The position numbers were made by a program, and so were the translations under genes. DNA of 23,851 nucleotides from a bacterium (GTDB lineage: Archaea > Thermoproteota > Nitrososphaeria > Nitrososphaerales > CADDZS01), in NCBI GenBank assembly GCA_027310845.1, contig DAIDAB010000006.1:1-23851 (forward strand), written 5' to 3'. Below are positions 7,575 to 13,649 of this stretch, in pieces; the stretch's first letter is position 1, and every line of letters begins with the position of its first letter. A model generated the notes under the pieces. That model was given only the letters and a program-made list of their open reading frames with translations, had not been told where the DNA came from and ran no database searches.

Positions 7575-8741
7575 ATGACTCTATCGATCGGCACGACTGC
7601 CTCTCAAGGACAGAGCGGAACTTCTCAACACGTAACAGGATTCAGCACTGCAAAGTCTCCAGCTCTATTGCTTGTCGCCGTTTTCGGTGGATCTTCTGGC
7701 TATACCACGAGCGAATACACGGTTTCCGACACTGCGGGACTGACATGGACAAATCAAATTACACCGCAATCCTCAGCGCAGGAATTCGATCTATACTATG
7801 CTTTTTCGCCAAGCGGAGTTTCAAATGACACTATCACCGTAACAAACAACGGAGGAGGCTCGTCTAGCTGGGGTTTTCTAGTTCTCGAAATCGACGGCGC
7901 TGCCACCTCCAGCGTCTTTGACCCGGCTACTGCGGGGTTCAATCTCGCAAGCGTTCCAGCTCCCAGCTGCACGACCTCAAATGCCGAAGACATGATTCTT
8001 GTCTTTGCTAGTGATCCTGCCGGAGGAACGGCTACAGCATCTTTCACAAATTCGTACACTGAGGCGGTAAGCACTACTGCCTGGTCAAATATCTGCGCCT
8101 ATGCTGGCATTGCGTATCTCATAGTGTCGAGCGCTGGAAACCAGACCAGCACGATCACGTTTAGCAATCCTAACAGCAATGATTTTGCTTTCATCATAGG
8201 CGTCAAGGCTGCCGCGGGAGGCACAAACTACAACAAGAGCCTCACTGAATCGCTTTCTTTGACCGCTTCGCTCTCGAAAAAAACTGAGCTGCCTCTCAAA
8301 GAAAGTGTCTCACTTACCGACAAGCTCGCAAAAAAAGCTAGTCTCGTCTTCGCGGAATCCGTTTCGCTTATCGATCGGCTCACAAAGAAAACGATCGTTC
8401 CGCTCGCGCAGAGCATCTCCCTCACCGATTCGCTCACAAGGAAGACGCTCAAGAAACTCTCAGAGTCGATTCCGCTTTCCGACTCGATCAAGAAGCAAAC
8501 CAGCAAAGCTCTAACCGAAACCGTTGCTCTTGCCGATTCAATCCGGAAGAGAATTTCAATAGGATTCAGCGAAACTGTCTCGCTAATAGACTCGCTCGTG
8601 AGCCGGCTCTTCGCGTCAAAACCGTTCTCAATCGGATACCTCGCCGTGCAGGAAGGGCAGATGATTCTTTCAGCGAACGAGGGACAGATGACGCTCTCGG
8701 CGAGCGAAGGCTCGATGACTCTTTCAGTTCAGGAAGTTTAA
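7575..8741 (+). CDS. Repeat-containing virion surface protein
   Basis: A 388-residue protein in three parts. Residues 1-~215 form a beta-sandwich-like domain rich in Thr/Ser/Gly, ending DFAFIIGVKAA, a layout common in virion and secreted proteins. Residues 223-348 are seven copies of an 18-residue unit with consensus L-x-E-S-V-S-L-x-D-S-L-x-K-K, alternating hydrophobic and charged positions, typical of stalk regions in archaeal surface proteins. Residues 360-386 hold three copies of a 9-residue unit E-G-Q-M-T-L-S-A-x. The whole may be a head fibre, tail fibre or spike whose stalk length can change with repeat number. No enzymatic motif is seen. Confidence 0.65.
   Translation: MTLSIGTTASQGQSGTSQHVTGFSTAKSPALLLVAVFGGSSGYTTSEYTVSDTAGLTWTNQITPQSSAQEFDLYYAFSPSGVSNDTITVTNNGGGSSSWGFLVLEIDGAATSSVFDPATAGFNLASVPAPSCTTSNAEDMILVFASDPAGGTATASFTNSYTEAVSTTAWSNICAYAGIAYLIVSSAGNQTSTITFSNPNSNDFAFIIGVKAAAGGTNYNKSLTESLSLTASLSKKTELPLKESVSLTDKLAKKASLVFAESVSLIDRLTKKTIVPLAQSISLTDSLTRKTLKKLSESIPLSDSIKKQTSKALTETVALADSIRKRISIGFSETVSLIDSLVSRLFASKPFSIGYLAVQEGQMILSANEGQMTLSASEGSMTLSVQEV
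8241..8618 (+). repeat. Seven 54-bp (18-codon) in-frame repeats
   Basis: Seven consecutive units of exactly 54 bp start at 8241, 8295, 8349, 8403, 8457, 8511 and 8565. The peptide pattern is conserved (for example LKESVSLTDKLAKKASLV and FAESVSLIDRLTKKTIVP), while the DNA is quite diverged, so the array is old or under selection for protein pattern rather than a recent slippage product. Confidence 0.88.
8652..8732 (+). repeat. Three 27-bp (9-codon) in-frame repeats
   Basis: Units at 8652, 8679 and 8706 encode EGQMILSAN, EGQMTLSAS and EGSMTLSVQ. They form the C-terminal end of the repeat protein. The units are closely similar in DNA (GAGGGACAGATGACGCTCTC type), so this duplication is more recent than the 54-bp array. 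Confidence 0.8.
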
Positions 8742-8747
8742 CAAAAC

Positions 8748-9038
8748 ATGATTTACCAAGGCGAAACAGTCAGACTATTAGCGCAGAACGTGAAGGATTT
8801 ATCGGGTAACGCGATCACCGCACCGACAAGCGTCTCAATTCTCGTGACAAAGCCCGACGGGACAACTGAAACAATCACGACCGCCTCAAACGACGGCTTG
8901 GGAAATTATCATTATGATTTGACAATTGGCACGTCCGACCCCGTAGGAACGTGGTCGCATTTATGGACGATTACCGATGGAACGAATATTGGTATTGAAG
9001 AAAGCACTTTCAACGTCCACTCGGCAAGGATTCAGTAA
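8748..9038 (+). CDS. Small beta-sandwich (Ig-like) structural protein
   Basis: A 96-residue protein: MIYQGETVRLLAQNVKDLSG, then SVSILVTKPDGTTETI, then GLGNYHYDLTIG and GTWSHLWTI. This is the usual order of strands in a bacterial/archaeal Ig-like or invasin-type domain of about 90 residues, with the conserved D-G-x-G-x-Y turn. The TAA overlaps the ATG of the tail-terminator gene. Probably a head-tail junction or tail decoration protein; it resembles the protein at 6560-6949 in fold pattern, not in close sequence. Confidence 0.62.
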   Translation: MIYQGETVRLLAQNVKDLSGNAITAPTSVSILVTKPDGTTETITTASNDGLGNYHYDLTIGTSDPVGTWSHLWTITDGTNIGIEESTFNVHSARIQ

Positions 9039-9532
9039 TGGCAACAGTTGACCCGCTAGCCGCTATCCAAACCGTCTTTCAGGATTACGTTTCTTACCAG
9101 AGCGACGACGCAACTCCCATAACACAGACTTTCGCTAATAATGGCTTGGACGTTGAGATTTTCCCTTTTGGAACGAGGAAGCAAAGACTCGTTCCGCTGA
9201 TTGAAGTGGGGCCTGTCTCAGAAACAATCGTAAAACCTGAGAACATCGGCGATTCTCCAAACTCGCGCTGGCTTTACCAATACTTAGTCGCAGTTCATGT
9301 TTACACACAGACCTACTCTAGTCCTAATATTTCTGGATATAATGGTATGACGAAGATTACAGAGTCAATCCGCCAAACGTTGATTCAGAAGCAATCGACC
9401 ATTGATGGCTCGGGAAATTGGCTTTTAATGACGCTTTCTTCGGGACCAAAGACGGGGCCTGAAACGACGGTCACGCCCGACCGATACGACCAGGTCTTCA
9501 TTATTAAGTTGCAACGTTCTGTCGTAGATTGA
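9038..9532 (+). CDS. Tail terminator / tail completion protein
   Basis: A 164-residue protein with the pattern of tail terminator (gpU / gp17-like) proteins: an N-terminal helix (DPLAAIQTVFQDYVSY), a beta-strand block with RLVPLIEVGPVSETI, then YLVAVHVYTQTYS, a helix (MTKITESIRQTLIQKQ) and final strands YDQVFIIKLQRSVVD. These proteins cap the tail tube and bind the head connector. The position after the connector genes and before the tail tube fits the order in siphoviruses. The gene ends just before promoter P2, so it closes the first transcription block. Confidence 0.68.
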   Translation: MATVDPLAAIQTVFQDYVSYQSDDATPITQTFANNGLDVEIFPFGTRKQRLVPLIEVGPVSETIVKPENIGDSPNSRWLYQYLVAVHVYTQTYSSPNISGYNGMTKITESIRQTLIQKQSTIDGSGNWLLMTLSSGPKTGPETTVTPDRYDQVFIIKLQRSVVD

Positions 9533-9534
9533 AG

Positions 9535-9561
9535 GTTTATTAGGAACCTAGTGCATTATAC
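9535..9561 (+). promoter_or_regulatory. Archaeal TATA-type promoter P2
   Basis: GTTTATTA at 9535-9542 is followed by ATTATAC at 9555-9561, 20 nt from the start of the first box. The same two elements at the same spacing occur at 22225-22251, and the same first box with a related downstream stretch at 64. The ATG of the zinc-ribbon gene at 9581 is about 17-20 nt beyond the predicted transcription start. Confidence 0.6.
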
Positions 9562-9580
9562 TTTTGAAGTGGCTTCATGA

Positions 9581-9793
9581 ATGAAGAAGAATTGTGCCGC
9601 TTGTGGAAAAGTCGTCAAAATCCCACGAATCTTTATTATTTGGGAAGACGAGAAGGGCACTCAAAGTACGCCGTATTGTGGTTACACTTGCCTCAAGAAG
9701 AGGCTTGATAGATCTATGGGACCAACGTTCTTTCTTGGAAAGGACGGAAAACTTCCCCTGATGTCAACTCGATGTCAACTCGAATTACGCTGA
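9581..9793 (+). CDS. Zinc-ribbon-like small protein
   Basis: A 70-residue protein with a CAACGK knuckle near the N-terminus and a second pair in YCGYTCLKK around 32-37, the layout of a treble-clef or zinc-ribbon fold. A FIIWEDEKG strand connects the two knuckles. It is the first gene after promoter P2 and upstream of the tail tube. The last residues are encoded across an 11-bp tandem duplication (9760-9781) that shifts the frame, so the C-terminus has probably changed recently. Role unknown; a DNA- or protein-binding regulator is possible. Confidence 0.62.
   Translation: MKKNCAACGKVVKIPRIFIIWEDEKGTQSTPYCGYTCLKKRLDRSMGPTFFLGKDGKLPLMSTRCQLELR
9760..9781 (+). repeat. 11-bp perfect tandem duplication
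   Basis: GATGTCAACTC is repeated twice without a spacer (9760-9770 and 9771-9781). Because 11 is not a multiple of three, the duplication alters the reading frame of the last codons of the zinc-ribbon gene. Confidence 0.9.
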
Positions 9794-9809
9794 AAAAGTG
9801 AATTAAAAA

Positions 9810-10688
9810 ATGGTTTACTCACCAAGTATAGGATTAATGGCGGCTCACTCTGTTGAGTACGTCGAAGAAAGCACATATGGAACATTCCCAACTAACCCCG
9901 CGATGCTCTGGGTGGGAACTGATACAGAGTACTCCGACTCTGCAGATATGGGCAACATCGTGATCCGAAATCTCGGACACGAAGATTTGACAGCGGTGAC
10001 GCTGGGCAAGCAAGTGTATGAAGTTGACCTTCAATACGCGCCACAGACCTCAGCCTTTGCAAAGTATTTTGTAAATTCGCAGGGCGGCGGAACTGGTACG
10101 ATTGACGAGTCGCTTTCACTTCTGATCTCTCCGAAAATCACTGGAGTGGTTAACTTTCTCCAGGCTACAGGTTGCAGACCAGATACAGGCTCAATCGCCT
10201 GGGCGCTTGGTAAGCCTATCATGGTAAAGACAAAACTGATTGCGCAATCAATCGCGGCGTATACGACAACTGACCCCACTGGAACTGGAACTCACGCAAC
10301 AGATCCAGGAACAAACCCATGGATATTCACAGACCCTGGAGCTTCTGGAATTACAATCGGCGCAACTGCATTCGACATTCAGGACTTGACCGTTGACTTT
10401 AAGCGAAACCTGCAAAAGGTCATGGCTATCGGGCAGGGAACGGTAAAGTATCTTCCTGCTGGCGTTAGAGACATCACGGGCGACGTCACTATCATGCTGG
10501 AAGCGGCTTCGAATTATTCCGCGCTCTTGAACAACACTGCGCAGACAATCGTTGCACCGCTAAAGGCCTCAACGTCCGTCCTAACTCTCACTAATGCCTT
10601 CTTCAAGAAGCAAAGCAAGTCGATAAAGGTTCAAGACGTGATCTATGAGAAATATTCCTTTGTCGCCGAAAGCGCCACGCTAACTTAG
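9810..10688 (+). CDS. Major tail tube protein
   Basis: A 292-residue protein resembling phage tail tube subunits, which stack as hexameric rings around the tape measure. It opens with HSVEYVEESTYGTFPTNP, a signature-like opening seen in many tube proteins, and continues as a beta-rich chain with an insertion of Thr/Gly/Pro-rich loops (~150-180). Later strands include FDIQDLTVDFKRNLQKVM and VRDITGDVTIMLEAASNY, the order typical of the tube fold. It precedes the chaperone-like and tape-measure genes as expected. Coding style is similar to that of the capsid gene, in keeping with high copy number. Confidence 0.78.
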   Translation: MVYSPSIGLMAAHSVEYVEESTYGTFPTNPAMLWVGTDTEYSDSADMGNIVIRNLGHEDLTAVTLGKQVYEVDLQYAPQTSAFAKYFVNSQGGGTGTIDESLSLLISPKITGVVNFLQATGCRPDTGSIAWALGKPIMVKTKLIAQSIAAYTTTDPTGTGTHATDPGTNPWIFTDPGASGITIGATAFDIQDLTVDFKRNLQKVMAIGQGTVKYLPAGVRDITGDVTIMLEAASNYSALLNNTAQTIVAPLKASTSVLTLTNAFFKKQSKSIKVQDVIYEKYSFVAESATLT

Positions 10689-10711
10689 CCGAATTAACTT
10701 GACGATATGCA

Positions 10712-10760
10712 CTGAGGCTCCGAGCTGGCGCGCCGCTAAAGAATCGACACTCGTCCTCAG
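10712..10760 (+). other. Structured 87-bp gap upstream of the 10776 gene
   Basis: Complementary arms CTGAGG (10712-10717) and CCTCAG (10755-10760), with an inner pair CGAG (10721-10724) and CTCG (10750-10753), could fold into a hairpin enclosing GGCGCGCC. The downstream AAGGTGA (10765-10771) is a good Shine-Dalgarno-like site 4 nt before the TTG start. The hairpin could end tail-tube transcripts or shape the leader of the next gene. Confidence 0.35.
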
Positions 10761-10775
10761 CTTTAAGGTGAAAAA

Positions 10776-11129
10776 TTGATAAAACTATCCGCAAGTCAGA
10801 AAAACGTACTGGACACCATCCTCTCTTTGATGGGAGCAGGTTTTGCCTACCTGGCAAGCAGTGCCTCGTCTGTTTCGAGCCACTATGCACCACTCGTCGC
10901 ACTAGGTGGACTCGCAGGAGGCTACGCAGTGTCTGACGCAGTCTCACTAGTTGACACTGGTAGCGTATCTGTTTCAACTATCGAGTCACAGGCGAAGGCC
11001 GCATGGAACGCCCAAGGAAAGGCAGACCTCACCGCATTGCTGCAGAAACTCATTCCTGCAGAAAAGCAGCCAGTCGCACAGGCAGCCATCTCCGCAATCG
11101 ACGCAGAGATGCAGAAACTCGGAGCCTAG
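10776..11129 (+). CDS. Small two-helix membrane-type protein (holin-like?)
   Basis: A 117-residue protein with a TTG start behind a good AAGGTGA site. After a short polar N-terminus come two hydrophobic stretches, about 13-32 (LDTILSLMGAGFAYLASSAS) and 40-65 (APLVALGGLAGGYAVSDAVSLV), then a helical, Ala/Gln-rich polar C-terminus (TALLQKLIPAEKQPVAQAAI). Two membrane-spanning helices with a cytosolic tail would suit a holin-like or capsid-associated membrane protein; I see no diagnostic motif. Codon use is as biased as in the capsid gene, implying high expression, which is more in line with a structural protein than with a holin. An intrinsic-type terminator overlaps its stop codon. Confidence 0.6.
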   Translation: MIKLSASQKNVLDTILSLMGAGFAYLASSASSVSSHYAPLVALGGLAGGYAVSDAVSLVDTGSVSVSTIESQAKAAWNAQGKADLTALLQKLIPAEKQPVAQAAISAIDAEMQKLGA

Positions 11130-11149
11130 TCAGCTCCTCTTTTTTTCTT
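11121..11149 (+). terminator. Intrinsic-type terminator overlapping the stop codon
   Basis: GGAGC (11121-11125) and GCTCC (11133-11137) pair with a 7-nt loop that contains the TAG stop, followed within 3 nt by a run of seven T and more T (11140-11149). This would end the highly expressed transcript of the preceding gene. Oligo-T alone is a good terminator in archaea, so the hairpin may be additional. Confidence 0.65.
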
Positions 11150-11164
11150 AAACCGTGATTTACA

Positions 11165-11347
11165 ATGAAGCCCAAACATTCTTCTTACCCATTATTGCTA
11201 GGCATTGGGCTGTTTCTTTTTACAACTTATTTTGACATCTGGCAAAAGATGAATGTCTTGGGGCAGATATTCTTTTCGATAGTACTCGTGGTTTTGGTAT
11301 TCCAGCCTAAAATAAAAATCGGTTCTAAATCCAAACGCTTTGGATAA
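11165..11347 (+). CDS. Small membrane protein, two transmembrane helices
   Basis: A 60-residue protein: two hydrophobic stretches (YPLLLGIGLFLFTTYFDI and VLGQIFFSIVLVVLVFQP) separated by a short polar turn, then a basic tail IKIGSKSKRFG. A hairpin membrane protein with a positive C-terminus is seen. It may be a holin-type or other membrane factor, but no family is recognisable. It lies between the terminator and the tail chaperone-like genes. Confidence 0.6.
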   Translation: MKPKHSSYPLLLGIGLFLFTTYFDIWQKMNVLGQIFFSIVLVVLVFQPKIKIGSKSKRFG

Positions 11348-11363
11348 TTACGAGTAAGAAATT

Positions 11364-11726
11364 ATGCAGCGCCAAGAAGCAGACGTTAAAATCGGAAAGC
11401 ATGTCTTGAGAATAAGAGAGCTCTCGATGGACGACGAATCCAAGTCACGTGCGCTCTCGCAGGTGTGGGATTCGAAGAAGAAAATCTACGAGACTGATTC
11501 CTCGAGATTTGAAGTTGAAGTCATATTTCGCTCCATAGTTCCCGAGTCGTGGCCGGAAGAATTCGGGCCGTTCAATCTGGAGAATTTGAAAGGTATGGGA
11601 GCCAGATACTTGCGTCCGATCCTCAAAGCGTGGCGTGACCTAAACACATTGCCAGCCGATAGCGTTGATTTTTTAGAGTCTCAATCCTCATCCGAAACGA
11701 GCCAACCAGCTTCACAAGCGCAATAG
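11364..11726 (+). CDS. Tail assembly chaperone-like protein
   Basis: A 120-residue acidic, mainly helical protein. The opening QEADVKIGKHVLRIRELSMD followed by FEVEVIFRSIVPESWPEEFG and a helical segment NLENLKGMGARYLRPILKAW fits the size and style of tail assembly chaperones, which keep the tape measure soluble and help load tube subunits. The C-terminal 20 residues are Ser/Gln-rich. It follows the tail tube by two small genes and precedes two further helical genes and the tape measure. Identity is inferred from order and length; sequence motifs in this family are weak. Confidence 0.55.
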   Translation: MQRQEADVKIGKHVLRIRELSMDDESKSRALSQVWDSKKKIYETDSSRFEVEVIFRSIVPESWPEEFGPFNLENLKGMGARYLRPILKAWRDLNTLPADSVDFLESQSSSETSQPASQAQ

Positions 11727-11739
11727 GCGTATCGCAGTT

Positions 11740-12171
11740 ATGTCAAAAACACGGGGTTCCAATAACTCTCGGCGAAGTACTATCGCTGCCGCTGACGACG
11801 TATCAGATGCTCGCAGTCTCAATGCAGGCAATAGAAGAACAAGCGCTGATGCGGCACGAAGAGCAAAAGACAAAATTAGAGATGACTCCGAAGCCGACCG
11901 TGTGAGCTTTCTGGTTTTTCAGCTAGTCCGAAAGAACGTAATTCGTTCTACTGGCGAACTAAGCCTGTCTTTTCTAATCAAACTTACTAACTCAATCGTT
12001 GCGCTTCGTGAATATCTTAAGGATCCAAACAAGCCAGTCCTTCATCTTGCAATTTTATCGACTATGATAGAATTCTATGAAGGTATTCATTCGCAAGAAG
12101 TGTCCGATGCTGCGGCTTTGGTTGAGCGCGTTATCGCGGAAGATATTGAATTCAAGTTATTGAATAGGTGA
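11740..12171 (+). CDS. Helical protein with basic N-terminal tail, possible chaperone part A
   Basis: A 143-residue protein: about 45 residues of Arg/Ser/Asp-rich, likely disordered sequence, then a helical domain (VSFLVFQLVRKNVIRSTGEL, LSFLIKLTNSIVALREYL, LHLAILSTMIEFYEGIHS). The stop codon is in the context AGG TGA, and the +1 frame is open across it and continues for 124 codons. That makes it a candidate for a frameshifted tail chaperone pair as in lambda G/GT. The frame is also open upstream of the ATG back to 11677, overlapping the end of the preceding gene. Confidence 0.55.
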   Translation: MSKTRGSNNSRRSTIAAADDVSDARSLNAGNRRTSADAARRAKDKIRDDSEADRVSFLVFQLVRKNVIRSTGELSLSFLIKLTNSIVALREYLKDPNKPVLHLAILSTMIEFYEGIHSQEVSDAAALVERVIAEDIEFKLLNR

Positions 12172-12250
12172 GTTTTCCATAAGCGACCTTGTATTTGGAC
12201 AACAAAGCACTGAAAGCATTTTAGAAGATTCCCTTCCCAAACTTCGGATA
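12161..12250 (+). other. Candidate +1 ribosomal frameshift region
   Basis: The frame that encodes the protein at 12251-12544 is open from 12164, overlapping the end of the upstream frame by 8 bp, but has no ATG, GTG or TTG until the TTG at 12251. The 27 codons between (EFSISDLVFGQQSTESILED and onwards) look like real amphipathic protein. Reading AGG at 12166-12168 and slipping +1 past TGA would fuse 143 and 124 residues into a 267-residue product. Confidence 0.45.
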
Positions 12251-12544
12251 TTGGAGGAGACTGTCGCGCGTTATGGACAACTCGTGCTATGGCTGCGTAA
12301 TATGTCTAGATGGACTAAAGACGTAAAACAAAAAGAGCATTTCAAGGCATTGATGAAGTTCGCTATGGATGAATTTTACAAGGAAACCTTCTTGATGGTT
12401 GACGATTTGAAGAGCAAGGACGCTATAAGCCTTCAGGACGCGAAACTCATAGAGGAAAATCGTGTCCAGGCAAAAGGCGAGCGTCTTAACAATCTTTTCG
12501 AGGTACCCGCAGACAAGCCCCTTCAAAAGGTAGAAGGCTGTTGA
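12251..12544 (+). CDS. Helical tail-assembly protein, possible chaperone part B
   Basis: From the only available start (TTG at 12251) the product is 97 residues; the open frame extends 87 bp further upstream. It is entirely helical and charged: VARYGQLVLWLRNMSRWTKD, HFKALMKFAMDEFYKETFL, then KDAISLQDAKLIEENRVQ. The position between the preceding helical gene and the tape measure, together with the missing start, suggests it is the frameshift extension of the upstream product. As a separate protein its role would be unknown. Its stop overlaps the next TTG (TTGA). Confidence 0.55.
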   Translation: MEETVARYGQLVLWLRNMSRWTKDVKQKEHFKALMKFAMDEFYKETFLMVDDLKSKDAISLQDAKLIEENRVQAKGERLNNLFEVPADKPLQKVEGC

Positions 12545-12804
12545 CGATTTATCATTCCTGTCTTCAAAAGGCAAAAATTATCTTCGAGCGAACGGGCGTC
12601 CTGATTGGGCACGATGAGATCTCGCTTCTTTGCGAGCTTTGGGGCACTATGAACCCCGGGGAATTCATGGATAAACTCGACAAGATGTCTGACGAGGAAT
12701 TGAAGAGCTGGCTTGAGAAAACCAAACTCGAAGAAGCTCGTAGGCGAAAGAAACGTGAATCCCTTAACGCCTATCTTTCTCAAGAACACCGTGTCTATGC
12801 CTAA
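12541..12804 (+). CDS. Small charged helical protein
   Basis: An 87-residue protein with a TTG start overlapping the previous TGA. Helix-rich and highly charged: YHSCLQKAKIIFERTGVLIG, then HDEISLLCELWGTMNPGEFM, then DEELKSWLEKTKLEEARRRK. The N-terminal part resembles the second small helical protein following chaperone genes in some siphoviruses, but no family assignment is possible. It is the last gene before the inserted pair of exported proteins. Confidence 0.55.
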   Translation: MTIYHSCLQKAKIIFERTGVLIGHDEISLLCELWGTMNPGEFMDKLDKMSDEELKSWLEKTKLEEARRRKKRESLNAYLSQEHRVYA

Positions 12805-12810
12805 GTTACA

Positions 12811-13644
12811 TTGAACGCGAAATTTACTTGCTTCGTTTTTATTTTCATCCTGGTTTTATCCTCAATGCCATACTCGGGCGTCAGGGTAATTTCAACCTTA
12901 GGAATAGGGCCAGAGACAAGATACCAAGTTACGCCGCAAACCACCGGGCTGATAGTGCCGCTTTACACCTACCCGACGAGCCCGACGTGGCAAGCATTGA
13001 TTCAGGAGAGAATCAAGAACCCGGGCGTCCAGATCATCGCGATAATCAACCCGTACAACGGTCCAATCATCCCAGGAGGTCCGAATCCTGACCCGAACTA
13101 CGTCGTGGGGATTAACTCTCTTCGCGCGGCAGGAATCATAGTCGTGGGCTATGTCTTCACTCACTACGCGCAGAGCAGCGCCGCCTCGGTGGAATCAAAC
13201 ATTTACTCTTATTCGAAAATGTACAATGTCAGCGGGATATTCTTCGATGAAGTTTCAAACGCGCAGGTGAACGTTCCCTATTACTCTTCACTCGTCGCTT
13301 ACACGAGTACGCTTGGAATGAAAATCACCGTTGGAAACCCTGGCACCTCGGCGCCCTCAGACTATAGCGTCTTTGACGTACTCGTGATATACGAGAATCA
13401 GGGCCAACCGCTGATTTCAACTCTCGCGCCTTACTCGCAGTCGAGAGAAAAGTTTGCTTTCATCTCTTTTTCCGTGTCGCCCTTGAATGAAACGTACGTT
13501 TCACAGTCTTCGAAATATTGTGCGTGGCTCTACATCACCAACGCAAGCCTGCCGAATCCCTATGACGTCTTTCCGCCTTATCTTTCGAGCGAAGTTGCGT
13601 CTCTTCCCGAGATGCCAGTCGTCTCGATTTTGCCGCTGAAGTAA
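12811..13644 (+). CDS. Secreted spherulin-4-like (GH135-type) protein
   Basis: A 277-residue exported protein of the spherulation-specific family 4, a TIM-barrel glycosidase family (GH135). Fungal Sph3 of this family cleaves alpha-1,4-GalNAc-containing polysaccharide. Residues ~5-28 form a signal peptide or anchor. Family features follow: GLIVPLYTYPTSPTW near 46-60, IIAIINPYNGPI near 74-86, AAGIIVVGYVFTHY near 108-121, and GIFFDE with Asp146 and Glu147, which align with the Asp-Glu catalytic pair of Sph3. A later VIYEN with Glu195 may be the third acidic residue. Start is TTG at 12811. The GC-richer coding differs from the neighbours, and the gene sits inside the tail block, suggesting later acquisition. 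Likely substrate is a host surface or matrix glycan; no activity has been tested. Confidence 0.8.
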   Translation: MNAKFTCFVFIFILVLSSMPYSGVRVISTLGIGPETRYQVTPQTTGLIVPLYTYPTSPTWQALIQERIKNPGVQIIAIINPYNGPIIPGGPNPDPNYVVGINSLRAAGIIVVGYVFTHYAQSSAASVESNIYSYSKMYNVSGIFFDEVSNAQVNVPYYSSLVAYTSTLGMKITVGNPGTSAPSDYSVFDVLVIYENQGQPLISTLAPYSQSREKFAFISFSVSPLNETYVSQSSKYCAWLYITNASLPNPYDVFPPYLSSEVASLPEMPVVSILPLK

Positions 13645-13649
13645 TTAAG

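Noticed and set aside
8241..8618. CRISPR-like array
   Set aside because: The 54-bp periodicity is in frame, without constant repeat and unique spacers, and encodes a regular peptide repeat.
10727..10734. GGCGCGCC palindrome as an operator or attachment site
   Set aside because: A single 8-bp GC palindrome within a larger hairpin is not enough evidence for protein binding or integration.
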